From Paulinella micropora (taxonomy: Eukaryota; Cercozoa; Imbricatea; Euglyphida), in contig BJOX01000027.1 in the NCBI GenBank assembly GCA_009731375.1, positions 1,278,792-1,342,791 of the forward strand: a stretch of 64,000 bases of DNA, read 5' to 3'. This document shows, piece by piece, positions 29,036 to 40,508 of the stretch. How positions within the stretch are numbered: position 1 is the stretch's first letter; the number at the start of each line of letters is the position of its first letter. The position numbers were made by a program, and so were the translations under genes. The notes below the pieces were generated by a model, which saw only the letters and a program-made list of their open reading frames with translations, did no database searches and had not been told where the DNA came from.

Positions 29036-31695
29036 TGTTTAAGTGCATGTGCATGGTTGCCATGTGGCAACCGGATTTCAAATACTTCAGAAGAAGAAAA
29101 AAATAATAAAATAGTGAAATTTACTAATAATACAGCTATTTCTTTCATTTTCAAGTATCAAAATAAAATAAAATTTATTACAAAAGTTTTTAGTGCCCAA
29201 TGTCCATTGTCTGCCGCCCCGCCTTTGAAGATGATTTTCAGCTGAGTTGCCACCTGGCAACCACAAGGTCATTAAGAGTCAGATTGATTAATACGACGGC
29301 GTTTTACATTTTTTTGAGGGATTCCGTGCTGTTTGTGCCACGAGTGACATGTTCGCCCGCCCCCCCCCCNNNNNNNNNNTAATTACCCTCATTACCATGC
29401 AAAATGAGGGAGTCTGCAAGCAAAAGTTTGAAATACCCAGGCCTGGTAGTTCCTTTTGAGGCTACATGGACAAAACAGACTGACAAAAAAAGTAAAATGT
29501 TTGTAGGCATTCGTGATAATGAAATCAAGCAAAATCATGAAATCGGCCCTTTTCCAATCCTGCATTCCAAGGGTGAGATCGAGGGAAGAGGACCCGTGGC
29601 GCACGGCATTGAATACATCAACTGCATTAAAAGCTGAATAATAAAGGGCCACAGCCTCACAGCGCGGAACCCGAGGATCATTGACACTAAAACGGGCCTC
29701 TCTGGGTTTGCCAGGCAAAGTTGTGGAGCAAATTGCGATAATTTGCTGGTGGTTGTGATCGTTTTGATTGATTGCAAGCAGCTCCACCCCCTCATGCATG
29801 CATGTGGCTGAAGCTAAATCGCCTTTCTTAGGACCCCTCTGACTCCACAAAAGCATTTTAGGAAACCCTGAATGCGCAGTCTTCACCTGGCCTACAAAAT
29901 ATAACCCCCTCTTCTTCACTTCAGTAGCTGTCTTAACAGAAGCAAACCACGAATCACCAACAACAGTTCGACCACTCCCCCACCATGGTTTTGTTAGGCG
30001 CAAAGTAGTAGCAGTAGTGACCCAAACTCATCTACTAATTCTTTTAGCCTATCCCTATCCCTACCCTCCACACATTCCATGCCTATGCATATGCCTGTTT
30101 CAACATCACACACGGTATGATATTCTCTGCCAACAGGAATAGGCTTGCGGGGGACAACCATTTGGCCTGGCATACCCACCCCCGTAAATTGACCCATACT
30201 CTCATCTACCACGAGAATGTTGCCCGGGACTATGGCTTTACGTGCTGTGGCATCCACGGCCTGCATGAATGAACGAACTGGCAAAAAAGGGTCCTCTTCA
30301 TTTGCAGGGGGGCCTAGCCTCAAATTTTTCAAGATAGCATCGAACCGATTGCACCCCATTATGTTACCAAATCCATCCCCCGGAAGCCCGTCTGCACCGT
30401 GTCCTGATGTGGGGGCCCAGTGTGCACGCCTACGACCTCGGTCCGCCAGAGAGATTTTGATAAGGAGCCCAATGAAGACTAAAAACTCCTGAAAGGTGAG
30501 GGCCTGCCGCAGACGGGGTTCTCGCTCCTTCTCCAGCTCCTCGTTAGTCAGGCGAACGATGGTATGAACTGCTTCATGCGGCAAGAAGTGAAGAAAGTGC
30601 CTATGAACGAAAGAGGAAAAAAAAATTGACAGGGGGGTGCAAAAAAAACCCGAAATTGTATTGTAATGGGACATACGAAAAAGAGAGAAAACAAGTTAGC
30701 AAAAGCAGACAAGAAGTGTGACTTTTTAACTATAATTCCCTGAGACGACAACAAATTTTAAAAAAAAGAACAAAAAGAAAACCATTCAAAAAGTCATGGT
30801 GAATGTGAGGTTGACTGGATTTTTTTTTTTTGAATTGAGAGCGCAGAGGGGAGAAGGGTGAAAGAGCTTACATGCAGGGTCCCGCATCGTGTGCCAAGGT
30901 GGTCTTGGCCTTATGTACAGGGCGACCAGCTCCCCAATCCACCACATGTGGACCCACGTTCCACTTCATATCATTGGCCAATAGTTTGGCCGTCTCCCCA
31001 TCTACTTCTTCTTGTTAATATGGACACGGATTGTACGAGGGAAGGTTTTCTTCTTCACCTCCCTCTTCCTCAGCACTGTCTTCGTCTTCCTGGGGAACAG
31101 CATCTTTCACTTCGGGTTGAGGGTTTGGGGGTTCCTCCTCCTCCTCATCTGAAACCTCACCTTTGACCTCTTCTCCCGCAGCATTGACGAAATGCAGGTC
31201 TGACCCGGCATGGTCGGGCTGGGGTCGCAAAAGCTTGGAAAAGAAGAAATAGTCCTGCTTGTCAAAGTGGAGGGTAACAAGTGCTTTTTTGTGCTTGGTT
31301 TCTTTTTCCTTCAAAACACCCAAAGCACTAATGTCCTTGTAGAGAGGATCGCCAAATTTTTGGCGTGCCCAAGCCTTTCCCAGCTTCTCTACAGCCACGG
31401 ATAGGGGGTCACCCACCTCCATGTTTCTGCTAAAAAATCATTTTGTGGCACGTTCACGTGGAAAAAGTGCAATGGGAGGGCACCCGTCTATTAAAAAAAA
31501 TAATAACTTCAACTCAAAGATTTTTCCTGAAATTTTCACACTCGCTTCCCGTACACTTTTGCTTCAAGGTTTTTGACTTTATTCAATAAAAACAGCTCCG
31601 GTTCAAGCGATAGAATTTTTTGAAAACTGACTACTGAAACGCGGTTGCCATATGGCAATTTTTGTTGCCATATGGCATCCCCATGCACTTAGACA
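29036..31695 (-). mobile_element. piggyBac-like DNA transposon in the LTR
   Basis: Inverted ends TGTTTAAGTGCATG and TGTCTAAGTGCATG are flanked by ACAG at 29032-29035 and 31696-31699. The intact LTR at 45.1 kb has a single ACAG (TTCCACAGCACTCTG), which proves the insertion and its boundaries. An 18-bp palindrome, GGTTGCCATGTGGCAACC or a variant, recurs inside both ends (29054, 29247, 31642, 31663). It encodes one DDE transposase with an intron. The ACAG duplication differs from the TTAA of classical piggyBac. Confidence 0.88.
29392..31422 (-). pseudogene. piggyBac-type (DDE_Tnp_1_7) transposase
   Basis: Exon 1 (31422-30872) encodes MEVGDPLSVAVEKLGKAW, an acidic low-complexity region and WNVGPHVVDWGAGRPV, with an in-frame TAA at 31015-31017. 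An intron is inferred from donor GTAAGC (30871) to acceptor TTCATAG (30601). Exon 2 has TFQEFLVFIGLLIKI, NILVVDESMGQF (first Asp), a frameshift near 30010, GDSWFASVKTATEVKKRGLY (second Asp) and FNAVDVFNA (third Asp), the DDD layout of piggyBac transposases. One stop plus one frameshift make this copy inactive. The intron and the ACAG target suggest a divergent subfamily. Confidence 0.85.
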
Positions 31696-31699
31696 ACAG

Positions 31700-32018
31700 C
31701 ACTCTGAAAATAAGATAATCTTCCTCCTCTACAAAGAGAGAAAACCAGTATGGCGGAAAATGTAGGAGACTGTCAGAGCCAAGCAACAACTTGAAAAGGA
31801 AAAAGAGGGGCATTTCCCAGTGTCACCCCTAACGATAATATTATACGGCTTTAAAAAGTAGTACCGGTTATGAATCGTAATATTATCGTTTTCAACCGGC
31901 TCAAAAGTATATAAATAAAAACGGATATAACTACATCTTAAAGAGATATAGCTCTTCTATACATTACTGTGTATAGGGGTATAAGAAAAGCTCGCATATT
32001 TACCTATCTGCGCCTACA
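31700..32018 (-). repeat. 3' LTR, inner fragment
   Basis: CACTCTGAAAATAAG to CTGCGCCTACA, matching 45161-45470. It contains inverted arms CGATAATATTA / TAATATTATCG (about 31830-31890) around ACCGGT-type sequence, and TATAAATAAAAA. Confidence 0.92.
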
Positions 32019-32032
32019 ATCCCCCCTCCCCG
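32019..32032 (-). promoter_or_regulatory. Polypurine tract
   Basis: On the minus strand GGGGAGGGGGGAT abuts the LTR start TGTAGGCGC: the plus-strand DNA primer site. Confidence 0.85.
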
Positions 32033-33020
32033 TCTTATACGGGAACCGTAGTAAATAGGGGTAGATTGGTAAATATCGGCAAAGAGAGCGCACTTTCCGG
32101 GTCTGTTTCCTCCTGGGTGATCGGCTCCTGTGGAAACAATCCATTGAGTAGCTTGAGTGACCGCTAAGTTTTTGCTCTTCATCACCGTTGTACGTCCGGT
32201 GCTTACAAAATGCAAATTTGAGGTTGGAGATTTTCGAGTTCAAATTTGAATTTGAATTTTGAACTATCCCCTCCCCCTCTTCTATGGCGATCTGCAATAG
32301 ACGTACAACGGTCTGATCATGTCGCTGTCAAACCATCCCTTCGCCGTTTCCTTTCTCCATGGTTTCCCGGGTCTCTGACCCGCATTTGCTACCGCGCCTC
32401 AAACTTCTCGAGGTTGAGGGTCGGCAGCACTTGCAACAGCTCTGGTCCCTCTTAAAGGATCTGTGATCCTAGCATTACTGGGCGATTTGTATCCGATCTG
32501 AAACAAATCTCCAAGCAATGCTAAGGTTCCGCGTCCCTAGCACATGTCTTAAGGATCTGTGGTCCAAAAATTACTGGGCAATTTGCATCTGATCTGAAGC
32601 AAATTTCCGAGCAATTCTAAGGTTCCGCGTTCCCATTTCCTGTCTTAAGGATCTGTGATCCGACAATTACTGGGCAGTCTGCATCTGATCTGAAGCAGAT
32701 TTCCGAGCAATTCTAAGGTTACTCGTCCCTATCACATGTCTCGGTCCTAGTCCGTCCGAAGGATCTGTGATCCAGAGAATACAGGGAGGCATTGATCTTA
32801 ATTGTTCAATACCCCCGTGCATCCTCATCCATCATAAGGATGAACGGGCGCTATGCCAGTGTCAAGGGTGCCGTTGGCGTATTCGGCGTTGTTTGTTTGG
32901 TTTTGTTGTCTGCAGACTTTTTCTTATTGCCACCCGGCAAGTGTCTATTTCGCTGTGGCGAAGGTAGAAGTGTCTAAAATATATATACAACCCATTGGCT
33001 GGGTCTCAAAACGCGTCTAC
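32033..33020. repeat. Ty3 3' non-coding region with 96-bp tandem repeats
   Basis: Three to four units beginning AAGGATCTGTGATCC start at 32455, 32551, 32647 and 32759 (96, 96 and 112 bp apart). Each contains ATTACTGGGC and a GATCTGAAgCaAAT-like segment with inverted arms. No coding sequence is recognised. Confidence 0.8.
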
Positions 33021-33022
33021 GC

Positions 33023-36000
33023 TTATTCGTCGAGGTATGCTTCCTCGAGGGAGTTTATGAACTCCTCTTCGCTAGACGGTGATGATGGTTGCCACCTCCA
33101 TGTCACTGCGGGCTGGTCTTCCGCTGGCATGTCTAATTTCTGATCCAGGCTTTCTTTCAAAGCCCTCGCTTCCGACCAGATCAAGTCTTCTCCGACTTCC
33201 GAGTGCTGTGGCACGATACACCTTATGACTGGGGCGAATTGACCAATGATCTGCCCCAGCTGGTATTCGTACTGTTGTCTCCAGTACGACCACTCACGTC
33301 GAAAGTGGTAGATTTAATCCAGCCGTTGAGTTATTCTGTGCCATCGGAACTCATCGGCTTGGACAAGTCTGTCCCAACCCAGTGCGTCCTGCGCTCTGAA
33401 TCGTTCGATCCATTGTTCGAAGCCCCTCACGCGGCCTCGATATGTGTTCGGAACGTTCTCGTCAGGATCGGCTAACTGGTTGGCGATGCGGGATGTTTTT
33501 GGGTCGTTGCTCCTCGTCAACTGCCGGTATATCGTCAGCAGCCACGCGAGCCGATGTTCGTGTTGGAACCGTACGTAATACTGTTGTCGTACCCGAGCCG
33601 CACCTCTGAAACGCTCAGGTATTCGTCGTCTTATGCCTCGCGGCCTACATAGGGAGGGGAGGCTTGGGTATGCCTAAGACCTGCCTATAGTACGCGAGTA
33701 CATTCTCTTCATCCCTGAGGTCCCAGAGTTGATCATGTTTGCTCCGAAGATAGTAGGCTCGGTATGCCTTGACCTCCTCGGGCAATGGGATACCCGAAAG
33801 TTCGAGCAGTCTGTAGTAAGAATTGATATCTTGCTGCGACCACTGCAACTTTCTGAGCTGGTGTGGTTCAAGCAAACATCGCGGATCCTTCCAAATGCCG
33901 TAGAACCGGAGGGCGTGTTTTCGCTGATAGTCCTCCAATCCCACCCATCCTCGCAGCGATTTGGCTTGCTCGAACAAGGTTTTGGTAAATTTCACTCGGT
34001 CCTCATCCATCGACTTGTACCGAGCGATCCCGGTAACGGGTTGTCGCGATGACTTCATGTGTGTGGGACATCCCATCCGAAACATGGCGGTAATTGTGCG
34101 CAGGATATCAATTCGATGTCCCCGTTGTATGCGTGATCTGGGCATCGGTGAGGCGCGTATCGCTCTGGTGACGCGTACGCTCTTTCCGTGAGGTGCCATC
34201 TCCGCGAGCATCTCGGACCCCATCCCCTCCCGCGTTTCTTTGACCCTTCACACTGTACCCTCAGGACGTTGTCCTGTTCGGTGGGCTCGTACCTCGCTTT
34301 GTCAAGGTAGTCCGAGAAGCCCCGTTCGTCGAATGGAGGCTTTGGTGGCGGCATGAAAGTACGCGGGGAATACTTCGTCCCTGCCCGATGTGCCGTCGGT
34401 NNNNNNNNNNAAACCTGGTTGCCCACCAATCGTATACGGTACGGCTCCTTAGACGGTGTGAACGGGAACGTTCGTTCGTTGGTCGTGTGTGCGAGCGCCG
34501 GGCATTGTAGCCGCAGCCTGCGCTCCGCATCCGTGATATCTGGGTAAGGTGGGTAGATCCGGTGTACTCTGCGCGTCAGTGGGTCATACGCGTAGCGCAC
34601 CGGTTTCTGATACTCCTCCCTTTCCCGATCTGGGTCTTGGTTCAGGTGTAGGTCCATACCTCTCAACATCGTTTCCGTGTCGATGCGATATGGCCTACGT
34701 TCTCCGGGTGCTACGACCCTCCACGTTCGTGGCGGTACCGGGCCCCGTTCCGAATACGCGTATATCGGACGGTCGATCGGTCCGTATACTCCGATATGTG
34801 ATCGGATGCATGAAAGTACGCGGGGAATACTTCGTCCCTGCCCCAATGTGCCGTCGGCTCCGGTGGCGGGCAGCGGTGGTGCTGGTACGCCGGATCCGTG
34901 GGCCGTGGCCGCTCATCGGGCCGCTTCTCTTCGGGCGGGTTCAGTTTGTCACTGTAAGCGTCGGGCTTGAGTCTATCCTTCTCCGACTTTCTCCCAGTAT
35001 TGCAAGCGTGCTTCCTCCCTAGCGTCCAACCGCGTGAGGCTCAATTCTTTGCCATAGTATAGGCTCTCGTCTTCTTCAGGGATCCACCCAAATCCCGAGT
35101 GCTGAGGGGTGTTTAACCCTTCGGGATCGACGTCCTCATCGGTGTGTTGCGATGCAGGTGTACGTCCTCATCGGTGTGTTGCGATGCAGGTGTACTGCTG
35201 TCCTCAGTCGGTGCCTCTCCCTCGTCAGCCGATGACTTCATAGGGGTCGTCAACATCTCCGACTCGACTTCAGCTTTTCCCCGTGGGGATTTCGGTGTGG
35301 TCACAACACTATTAGTAGCCTGAGTTGTGCCACCTGAAGGTTGAGCGGGTGTGAGCGGTGTATTGGGACCGCCAAGGTTGCGCTGCAGGGTTTCGCTTCC
35401 CTGTGCGCCCTTGCTTGCAAGGTTGTTTGCGCCACTGCTCGGAGTGGTCATTGTGATGGGGTGTCCCCTCTGGTGAGTTGTGTATGTGACCGCACCTGAA
35501 GTTTGCTGCCTCAGATGGGTCTGGTTCGTCCCGTTGCTCCGCTTCGCGACGCCGGTCCGCCACCGGGCTAGCTGCCGGGGTCGTTCCCGCCGGACTACTC
35601 CGCGCGGATGGAGGGAGCCGTTGCCCTTCTCCCGCGATCGCCTGTAATCCTAGGTGTACTATAAGTATCACCAGGACCGAAGCCACGCACGCCAGGAGGA
35701 ATCCCAGATACTGCTCCACCAGATGTCCGGTGCCAAACATACACCGCCAGGTGCCTATATCACCTATATTTCCGTGAGTTCGTATGTATATATATCTGTA
35801 TGTCAGCCCAAGCACACCGAGCAATGTGCAATGTGTGTGTTGTTCTCGTGTCGGTGTTCGACTCTCTGCTCGTTTCCAAACGCTGGTCAACAGCGTGATA
35901 ACTCGGGTGCACCCGTGCCCCGGTCATCTTTGCTGTCCGCGTGTTCCACCCTCGCCGTACTGCGCGATTTGTGGTGGTATGTAAATAGGGACGTGTAATA

Positions 36001-36170
36001 TTTCTTAGTGGTATAGATATGCTTATGTGTATACGTAGGGCCGTCGGGTGCCTTAGCCCCTTCCATCCAAACAAAGAGCAAACAAGAGCGAGCATGATAT
36101 CTAAGACACTCTGTGGGGAATAACTTATCATACACCACTCATGCCATTGCCGCGGGAGGCGGGTGTGCAA
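33023..36170 (-). pseudogene. Ty3 region downstream of integrase, candidate third ORF
   Basis: Broken minus-strand frames read from about 36170 to 33023. The upstream part has one strong hydrophobic segment, FLLACVASVLVILIVHLGL (about 35650-35710), followed by disordered Pro/Ser/Thr-rich sequence. The rest is Arg/Tyr/Pro-rich (YDPLTRRVHRIYPPYPDITD; DSYYRLLELSGIPLPEEVK-like at 33.8 kb). A gap at 34401-34410 is flanked by a duplicated CATGAAAGTACGCGGGGAAT segment (34352 and 34808). A membrane segment after integrase is where env-like genes lie in some gypsy elements, but I see no recognisable envelope motif. Confidence 0.4.
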
Positions 36171-36537
36171 CTCGAGAGGAGGTGGGTATAATGTGCAATG
36201 CCAACCATATCAACGGGCATTGCTGCGCGTCAACATGGTTAGTCCGAAGCTATTCCGACCCCTGGTGGAACAACTACTAGCCCGTCAAGATACTTTCAGG
36301 GCCGTCGCACCTCACGGAGGGTAAGGCAGGGTCTTTTCCCATGTATCATGTCATGTTAGGCTCTCTTTTGCTACCTCTAAGAAGAATGGACTTAGGTAGT
36401 ATTTTAACAGATATGGAGTCCAAAGCCGTGTCCCTTTCCTATGGCTAGTTTCTTACTGTTGCTATCCAGTATTGGCCTTTGGATCTCATACTACCCGCGT
36501 TAACTATGCTTGTGAGGTGTCACACGGCATGCTAGGC

Positions 36538-37283
36538 TAAGCGAGCTTGCGTCTTTTCGCCCGTCCCAATTCGGCTTTCTTATATTTGCCTGGCGGTGGT
36601 GCCCCGATGAAATGGGTCGCTAATAGTATGCCCTCGGCTGCTATTTCATCCCACACCCGTAGGGGGATTCGACCGTGCTGTAGATCGAATGGGTAATCCA
36701 GCACCATCCTAGGCCACGCCTGTATTTGCCACGGCGTGTAGCCTTCGGACCTACCCGTGATGCCTTTCCAGAACGTTTCGACTGGTTGGAGTCGCGGTAC
36801 ACCGGATAAAAAGTCCGTGATTCCGGCTCATCGAGGTCCTGGTGTGATCGATAGAACTGCAGTACGGGCGGCTCGGCTTTGTTTGCCTTGCTTGCGTGCG
36901 TGACCCGAGTCTGCGGCTCCCATTCTCTCACTTTCATGAGGAAAAAATCGTTGAGGCAGTCGTCGCCGACATGTGCCTCTGGTGGCCGAAGAAGGTATAT
37001 CTTCCGACGTGCCAGTGCATGGTTTTCACGTCGTCGGCAGACCTCAGCTTTGATTCAGCTGGTGGGCGTCTCGGCACCGGTTCAACCTTCTCCTCCTGTT
37101 CCGACTGCAGGTGGTTGGTCGGCCCTGGCGCGATAACGTCCCCCTCGGAAGCGTCGGCTTGTTCGGCCGCGACTTCTTCGGCTTCGTTATTATTCGTATC
37201 ATTCCCCTCGGCTACGGCCGGCAAGGGTTGTGTCGGGTTCTCCTTCGCCTCGGCCGTCTTGTCTCGGCGCTTGGGCGGCGGCC
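36538..37283 (-). pseudogene. C-terminal extension of Ty3 Pol, unknown domain
   Basis: After the integrase the minus strand stays coding through frame shifts: an acidic linker (37224-37060), then RKIYLLRPPEAHVGDDCLND and FFLMKVREWEPQTRV, then FWKGITGRSEGYTPWQIQAW and VWDEIAAEGILLATHFIGAP, ending KRRKLA at 36538. It is not a canonical chromodomain. Sequence quality suggests a genuine conserved domain of about 170 residues. Confidence 0.5.
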
Positions 37284-38450
37284 TTAAACTGTGTTCCAGC
37301 TTCTGTACGCTTCCGTCATCGTTTCGTTACGATCCAGCATGGGGTTAAAACGCATCAGCCGCCGTACATGTACTACTAGCGTCTTACCCTTTCCCTGTAT
37401 TCGGTATGTCAAAGTACCTACTTGTTCTACGACAGTGTAAGGGCCTTGCCACATCGGGAAGAGTTTGACGCTAACCAAGTTGGGTACCTGGGGTACGTAC
37501 AGGAAGACTAAGTCCCCTTTATGGTATTCCCCCGACTCATACTTGACTTTGTTCGGCGTCTGCTGGTTTTGTTTGTGAGCCTCTTCGGCCTCCCGTGCCT
37601 TCATGACGTAGTGTCTGGCTTGCGCCATGACTCGTAGGCGACAGGCCATCAGCTCATCATGCTCTAAGAAGCCCCCTTCCGGGAGGTTTGGTAATACCAA
37701 CTCCTCCGGAATTGTCAGGTGCTTTCCGTATACCAGGAGATTGGGGGAAGCGCCTGTGGCTTTTCCGCCCAATGCCCTCGATGCGGTGTTGTTCATGGAG
37801 AACACAAAAGACGGTAAGGCCTTATGCCATATGTGCTGATTATCGCGACAATACTGCTGGAGCGCGGCCTTGAGCGGTCTATGGACCCTCTCAATTTTGC
37901 CGTTGCTCTCTGGCGAATATGCCGTTACGTATTTCCACTTAAAGCCCCACAATGTGGACGGCCGAGCGGAGAGTTCGTTTGTAAACTCCGATCCCCGATC
38001 GTTGTACATATTTTTCGGCACTCCGGTATGTCGGAAGACATGGTCGACCAGGGCCTCGCATGTCGATTCCGCATCCTTTTTCACAACTGGTACCGCGAGC
38101 ACATAATTCGAGAAGCGGTCTATGGCTGTCAGGATGTACCGATAATTGTGGGTCTCCGCTCGCGGTAGCGGTCCTACGTAATCAACATGCAAAGTTTCAA
38201 ATACGTTCTCAACAAGCTTGTATTCACCATAGAGGCCTCTCTGAGCGTTGTTGTGTGGGGTTTGGGGTTGCTTGCAGTGTTCGCATGAGTCGACTGTGTC
38301 TGCAATCGATTTCTGCATGCCATGCCACCAAAACCTGCATGAAATGAACCAAGACATTTTATCCCTTCCCGTATATGAGTTGAGAGCAGAGCGGTGAGTG
38401 GCTAAAAGGATCGCCTTGCGTAACTGGGTTGGTACCCACAGTGTCCACTT
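37284..38450 (-). CDS. Ty3 integrase
   Basis: The HHCC zinc region lies in ATHRSALNSYTGRDKM and WHGMQKSIADTVDSCEHC. The catalytic DDE triad is seen in LHVDYVGPLPRA, MYNDRGSEFTNE and YSPESNGKIERVHRPL. The C-terminal GPY/F module is MWQGPYTVVEQVGTLTYRI, ending HVRRLMRFNPMLDRN. It joins retrotransposon cDNA to chromosomal DNA. All motifs are intact in one frame from about 38450 to the stop at 37284. Upstream (38945-38469) is the RNase H-integrase connection, in another frame. Confidence 0.9.
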   Translation of the reverse strand, partial: KWTLWVPTQLRKAILLATHRSALNSYTGRDKMSWFISCRFWWHGMQKSIADTVDSCEHCKQPQTPHNNAQRGLYGEYKLVENVFETLHVDYVGPLPRAETHNYRYILTAIDRFSNYVLAVPVVKKDAESTCEALVDHVFRHTGVPKNMYNDRGSEFTNELSARPSTLWGFKWKYVTAYSPESNGKIERVHRPLKAALQQYCRDNQHIWHKALPSFVFSMNNTASRALGGKATGASPNLLVYGKHLTIPEELVLPNLPEGGFLEHDELMACRLRVMAQARHYVMKAREAEEAHKQNQQTPNKVKYESGEYHKGDLVFLYVPQVPNLVSVKLFPMWQGPYTVVEQVGTLTYRIQGKGKTLVVHVRRLMRFNPMLDRNETMTEAYRSWNTV

Positions 38451-38468
38451 TGAAGGTGTCTTTTCCCA

Positions 38469-38945
38469 CTAACCGCCTGCCTCCTTATACCACAGCAGGT
38501 TATCATGCCAGGTCATCGTTTTCTTATGGGCTCTTATTTCTCTTGTCTCGAGATGTGCTATCGGGTCAATAGCGTGAGCAATGAAGGGGCCCCATTCCTT
38601 AGAGCTCTTCGCCAACTGACCAAACACCTCGGGGCTCGCCACCGTCATATCCATGTCATCCAACTGGAGAGCACTGGTGACTAGGCTCCCTGTTCGGTGT
38701 GTTTGTTCGGCAGCCGCGATAATCGCCGACCGTGAAGGGTGAACATGCTGGGGTACCCAGAACGACTGCGTCTTATCCGCGAAAAATGCGTTAAAGGAGT
38801 GTTCATGTTCATGGGTCTGATCCGGCTTTATATCCCCCTCGCTGAGGATGTCCGACTGGGTGTCGATCTCCTCCAGCAAGTCTTGCCAGTCCTCAGCTTC
38901 GTGTTGCGCGCAGCACACTCGACGTATGCATTGTAGCTGCTCCAA
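38469..38945 (-). pseudogene. Ty3 Pol spacer between RNase H and integrase
   Basis: Encodes a charged segment with HEHEHSFNAFFADKTQSFWV and ends LLWYKEAGG, the usual lead-in to the integrase zinc domain. No enzyme motif. Confidence 0.55.
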
Positions 38946-39086
38946 CAGTTCAGCTTGAGAATCGGGTCTATCCCGGTGTCAAGCTTTGCGCGTTGGTGGC
39001 CATGTATGCCATCCCCGCCGGCAACGTGTCTTTGAAATCTGCCGTATGCTCCGTGGCCGTCCAGTCATCATCGGCTGTCCATCCGA

Positions 39087-39719
39087 CTAGGCAGGCCGTG
39101 GGAGTTTCGCAAAGCGATCTAATCCGTCGCCTACGAAGCCTTTCACCCGAGGCATCCGCGATAGGCTATCTGGAACCGTATTTTCTTTACCTTTAATGTA
39201 CTCGATGGTGAAATCATACAAGGCCAGCTCCGACTGCCATCGGGCCAGTCGTCCCGTATGTTCTCGGTCCATGAGCCATCTAAGGTTGGCATGATCTGTC
39301 TGAACCAATATGTTCGGAGCACCCCATAAGTACTCCCTCAGCCGACTGAACGCCCAAACAATCGCCAACGCTTCGCGTTGTCTGGTACAATAGTTGACTT
39401 GTTCGGGCGTCAACTTCTTGCTGACGAACATGATCGGTCTCAATTGTTTGTGGTCAGAATCGTATTGTTGTAAGACGGCCCCGACCGCGTACTTCGACGC
39501 GTCGGTTGCTACGACAAAACGCTTCTCAAAGTCAGGGAGAACCAAGACCGATCCGCCCTCTGTGAGGGGGTCTCGTGTCAACGCCTCCTTCAGCTTTGTG
39601 TATACCTCCGCCGCCTTTGGCGGCCATTCGCCATCCGGGTCGCCATGAAGGCAGAAGTCCCGTAATGCTTTGACAAAGTCCTGGAAGTTCGGAATAAATT
39701 CCGAGTACACCTGTGCCAT
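39087..39719 (-). CDS. Ty3 RNase H
   Basis: Catalytic acidic residues are recognisable in VVATDASKYAVGAVLQQY, TRQREALAIVWA and VQTDHANLRWL, ending KGKENTVPDSLSRMPRV, the standard end of gypsy RNase H. It degrades the RNA strand during reverse transcription. The upstream part is the RT connection. Confidence 0.88.
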   Translation of the reverse strand: MAQVYSEFIPNFQDFVKALRDFCLHGDPDGEWPPKAAEVYTKLKEALTRDPLTEGGSVLVLPDFEKRFVVATDASKYAVGAVLQQYDSDHKQLRPIMFVSKKLTPEQVNYCTRQREALAIVWAFSRLREYLWGAPNILVQTDHANLRWLMDREHTGRLARWQSELALYDFTIEYIKGKENTVPDSLSRMPRVKGFVGDGLDRFAKLPRPA

Positions 39720-40400
39720 ACAGAGGAAGGAATGCAGCGCTGTGCGTGTTTGGGCGTGGAAGGGAACGGATAGCGTCCCGCTTCTCCGGCTTCAACACTA
39801 TTAACCCATCCTTGACTCTGTACCCTAGATAATCGATGTGGTCCTTAGCGAACGAACACTTCTCTAGGTTCAACCTGAGGCCGAAGGCTTCTAGGCGTCT
39901 CAAGATGTCCGACACGTGAGCCAGGTGCTCCGCTTCTGTCTTTGAATAAATAACGATATCATCGATGTAACAAAAGCTATACTGGTTAGTATGTCCGTAA
40001 GTTTCGGTGAACTTCGGATCACCGTACTTCGGGTCGGACAGTAATTGATACAAAATCGCTGTTTGCCATCCGGCTTTGGCGCGAGCCGAACCGGTGATCG
40101 GTACTCCGACCATGACGGTTCTATTAGCCGTTTAGCCAACATGTCTTGGATCATTTCCTCACAGATCTGCTCCTCCTTATAACTGAGGCGCGATCCGCGG
40201 AGACGAGGCATCGTCTGTCCCACTTGTCGCTCTATCTTGGCGGCAGTGTGCGTCACGCCGCCGGCTACAAGGGGTCCGAAAAGTGTTTTATTCTTCAGAA
40301 ATTGAGCCTTGAGATCCCGAACAAAGTCTGGTGACCCCTGACTGTCGAGCCACGACTTCGTCGATGATCTCTTCGACCGGTTTCTGGTCTCTCGGGTCAT
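39532..40400 (-). pseudogene. Ty3 reverse transcriptase, internally deleted
   Basis: Begins EEQICEEMIQDMLAKRLIEP and SPVRLAPKPDGKQRFCINY, then after only about 27 codons reaches FCYIDDIVIYSKT, the catalytic YxDD, and LNLEKCSFAKDHIDYLGYRV. The palm stretch normally lying between, with motif A (first catalytic Asp) and motif B, is absent. Frames also shift at about 40000 and 39750. Confidence 0.85.
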
Positions 40401-40508
40401 CCTGGTACTCTAAGATGGAGTCCGGATCTTCAACCTCATCCTTCGCGTCCCTACCGGGGTATCGCGTGGTGGACTGGTTGTCCCATGTTGCAAATTCCTG
40501 AAGTTCTA

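Noticed and set aside
29360-29380. Poly-C run and gap as a transposon end
   Set aside because: The true transposon ends are defined by the ACAG duplication; this lies inside the element beside an assembly gap.
33023-35890. Definite retroviral envelope gene
   Set aside because: Only one hydrophobic segment and low-complexity sequence; no signal peptide, cleavage site or fusion-peptide pattern that I can recognise.
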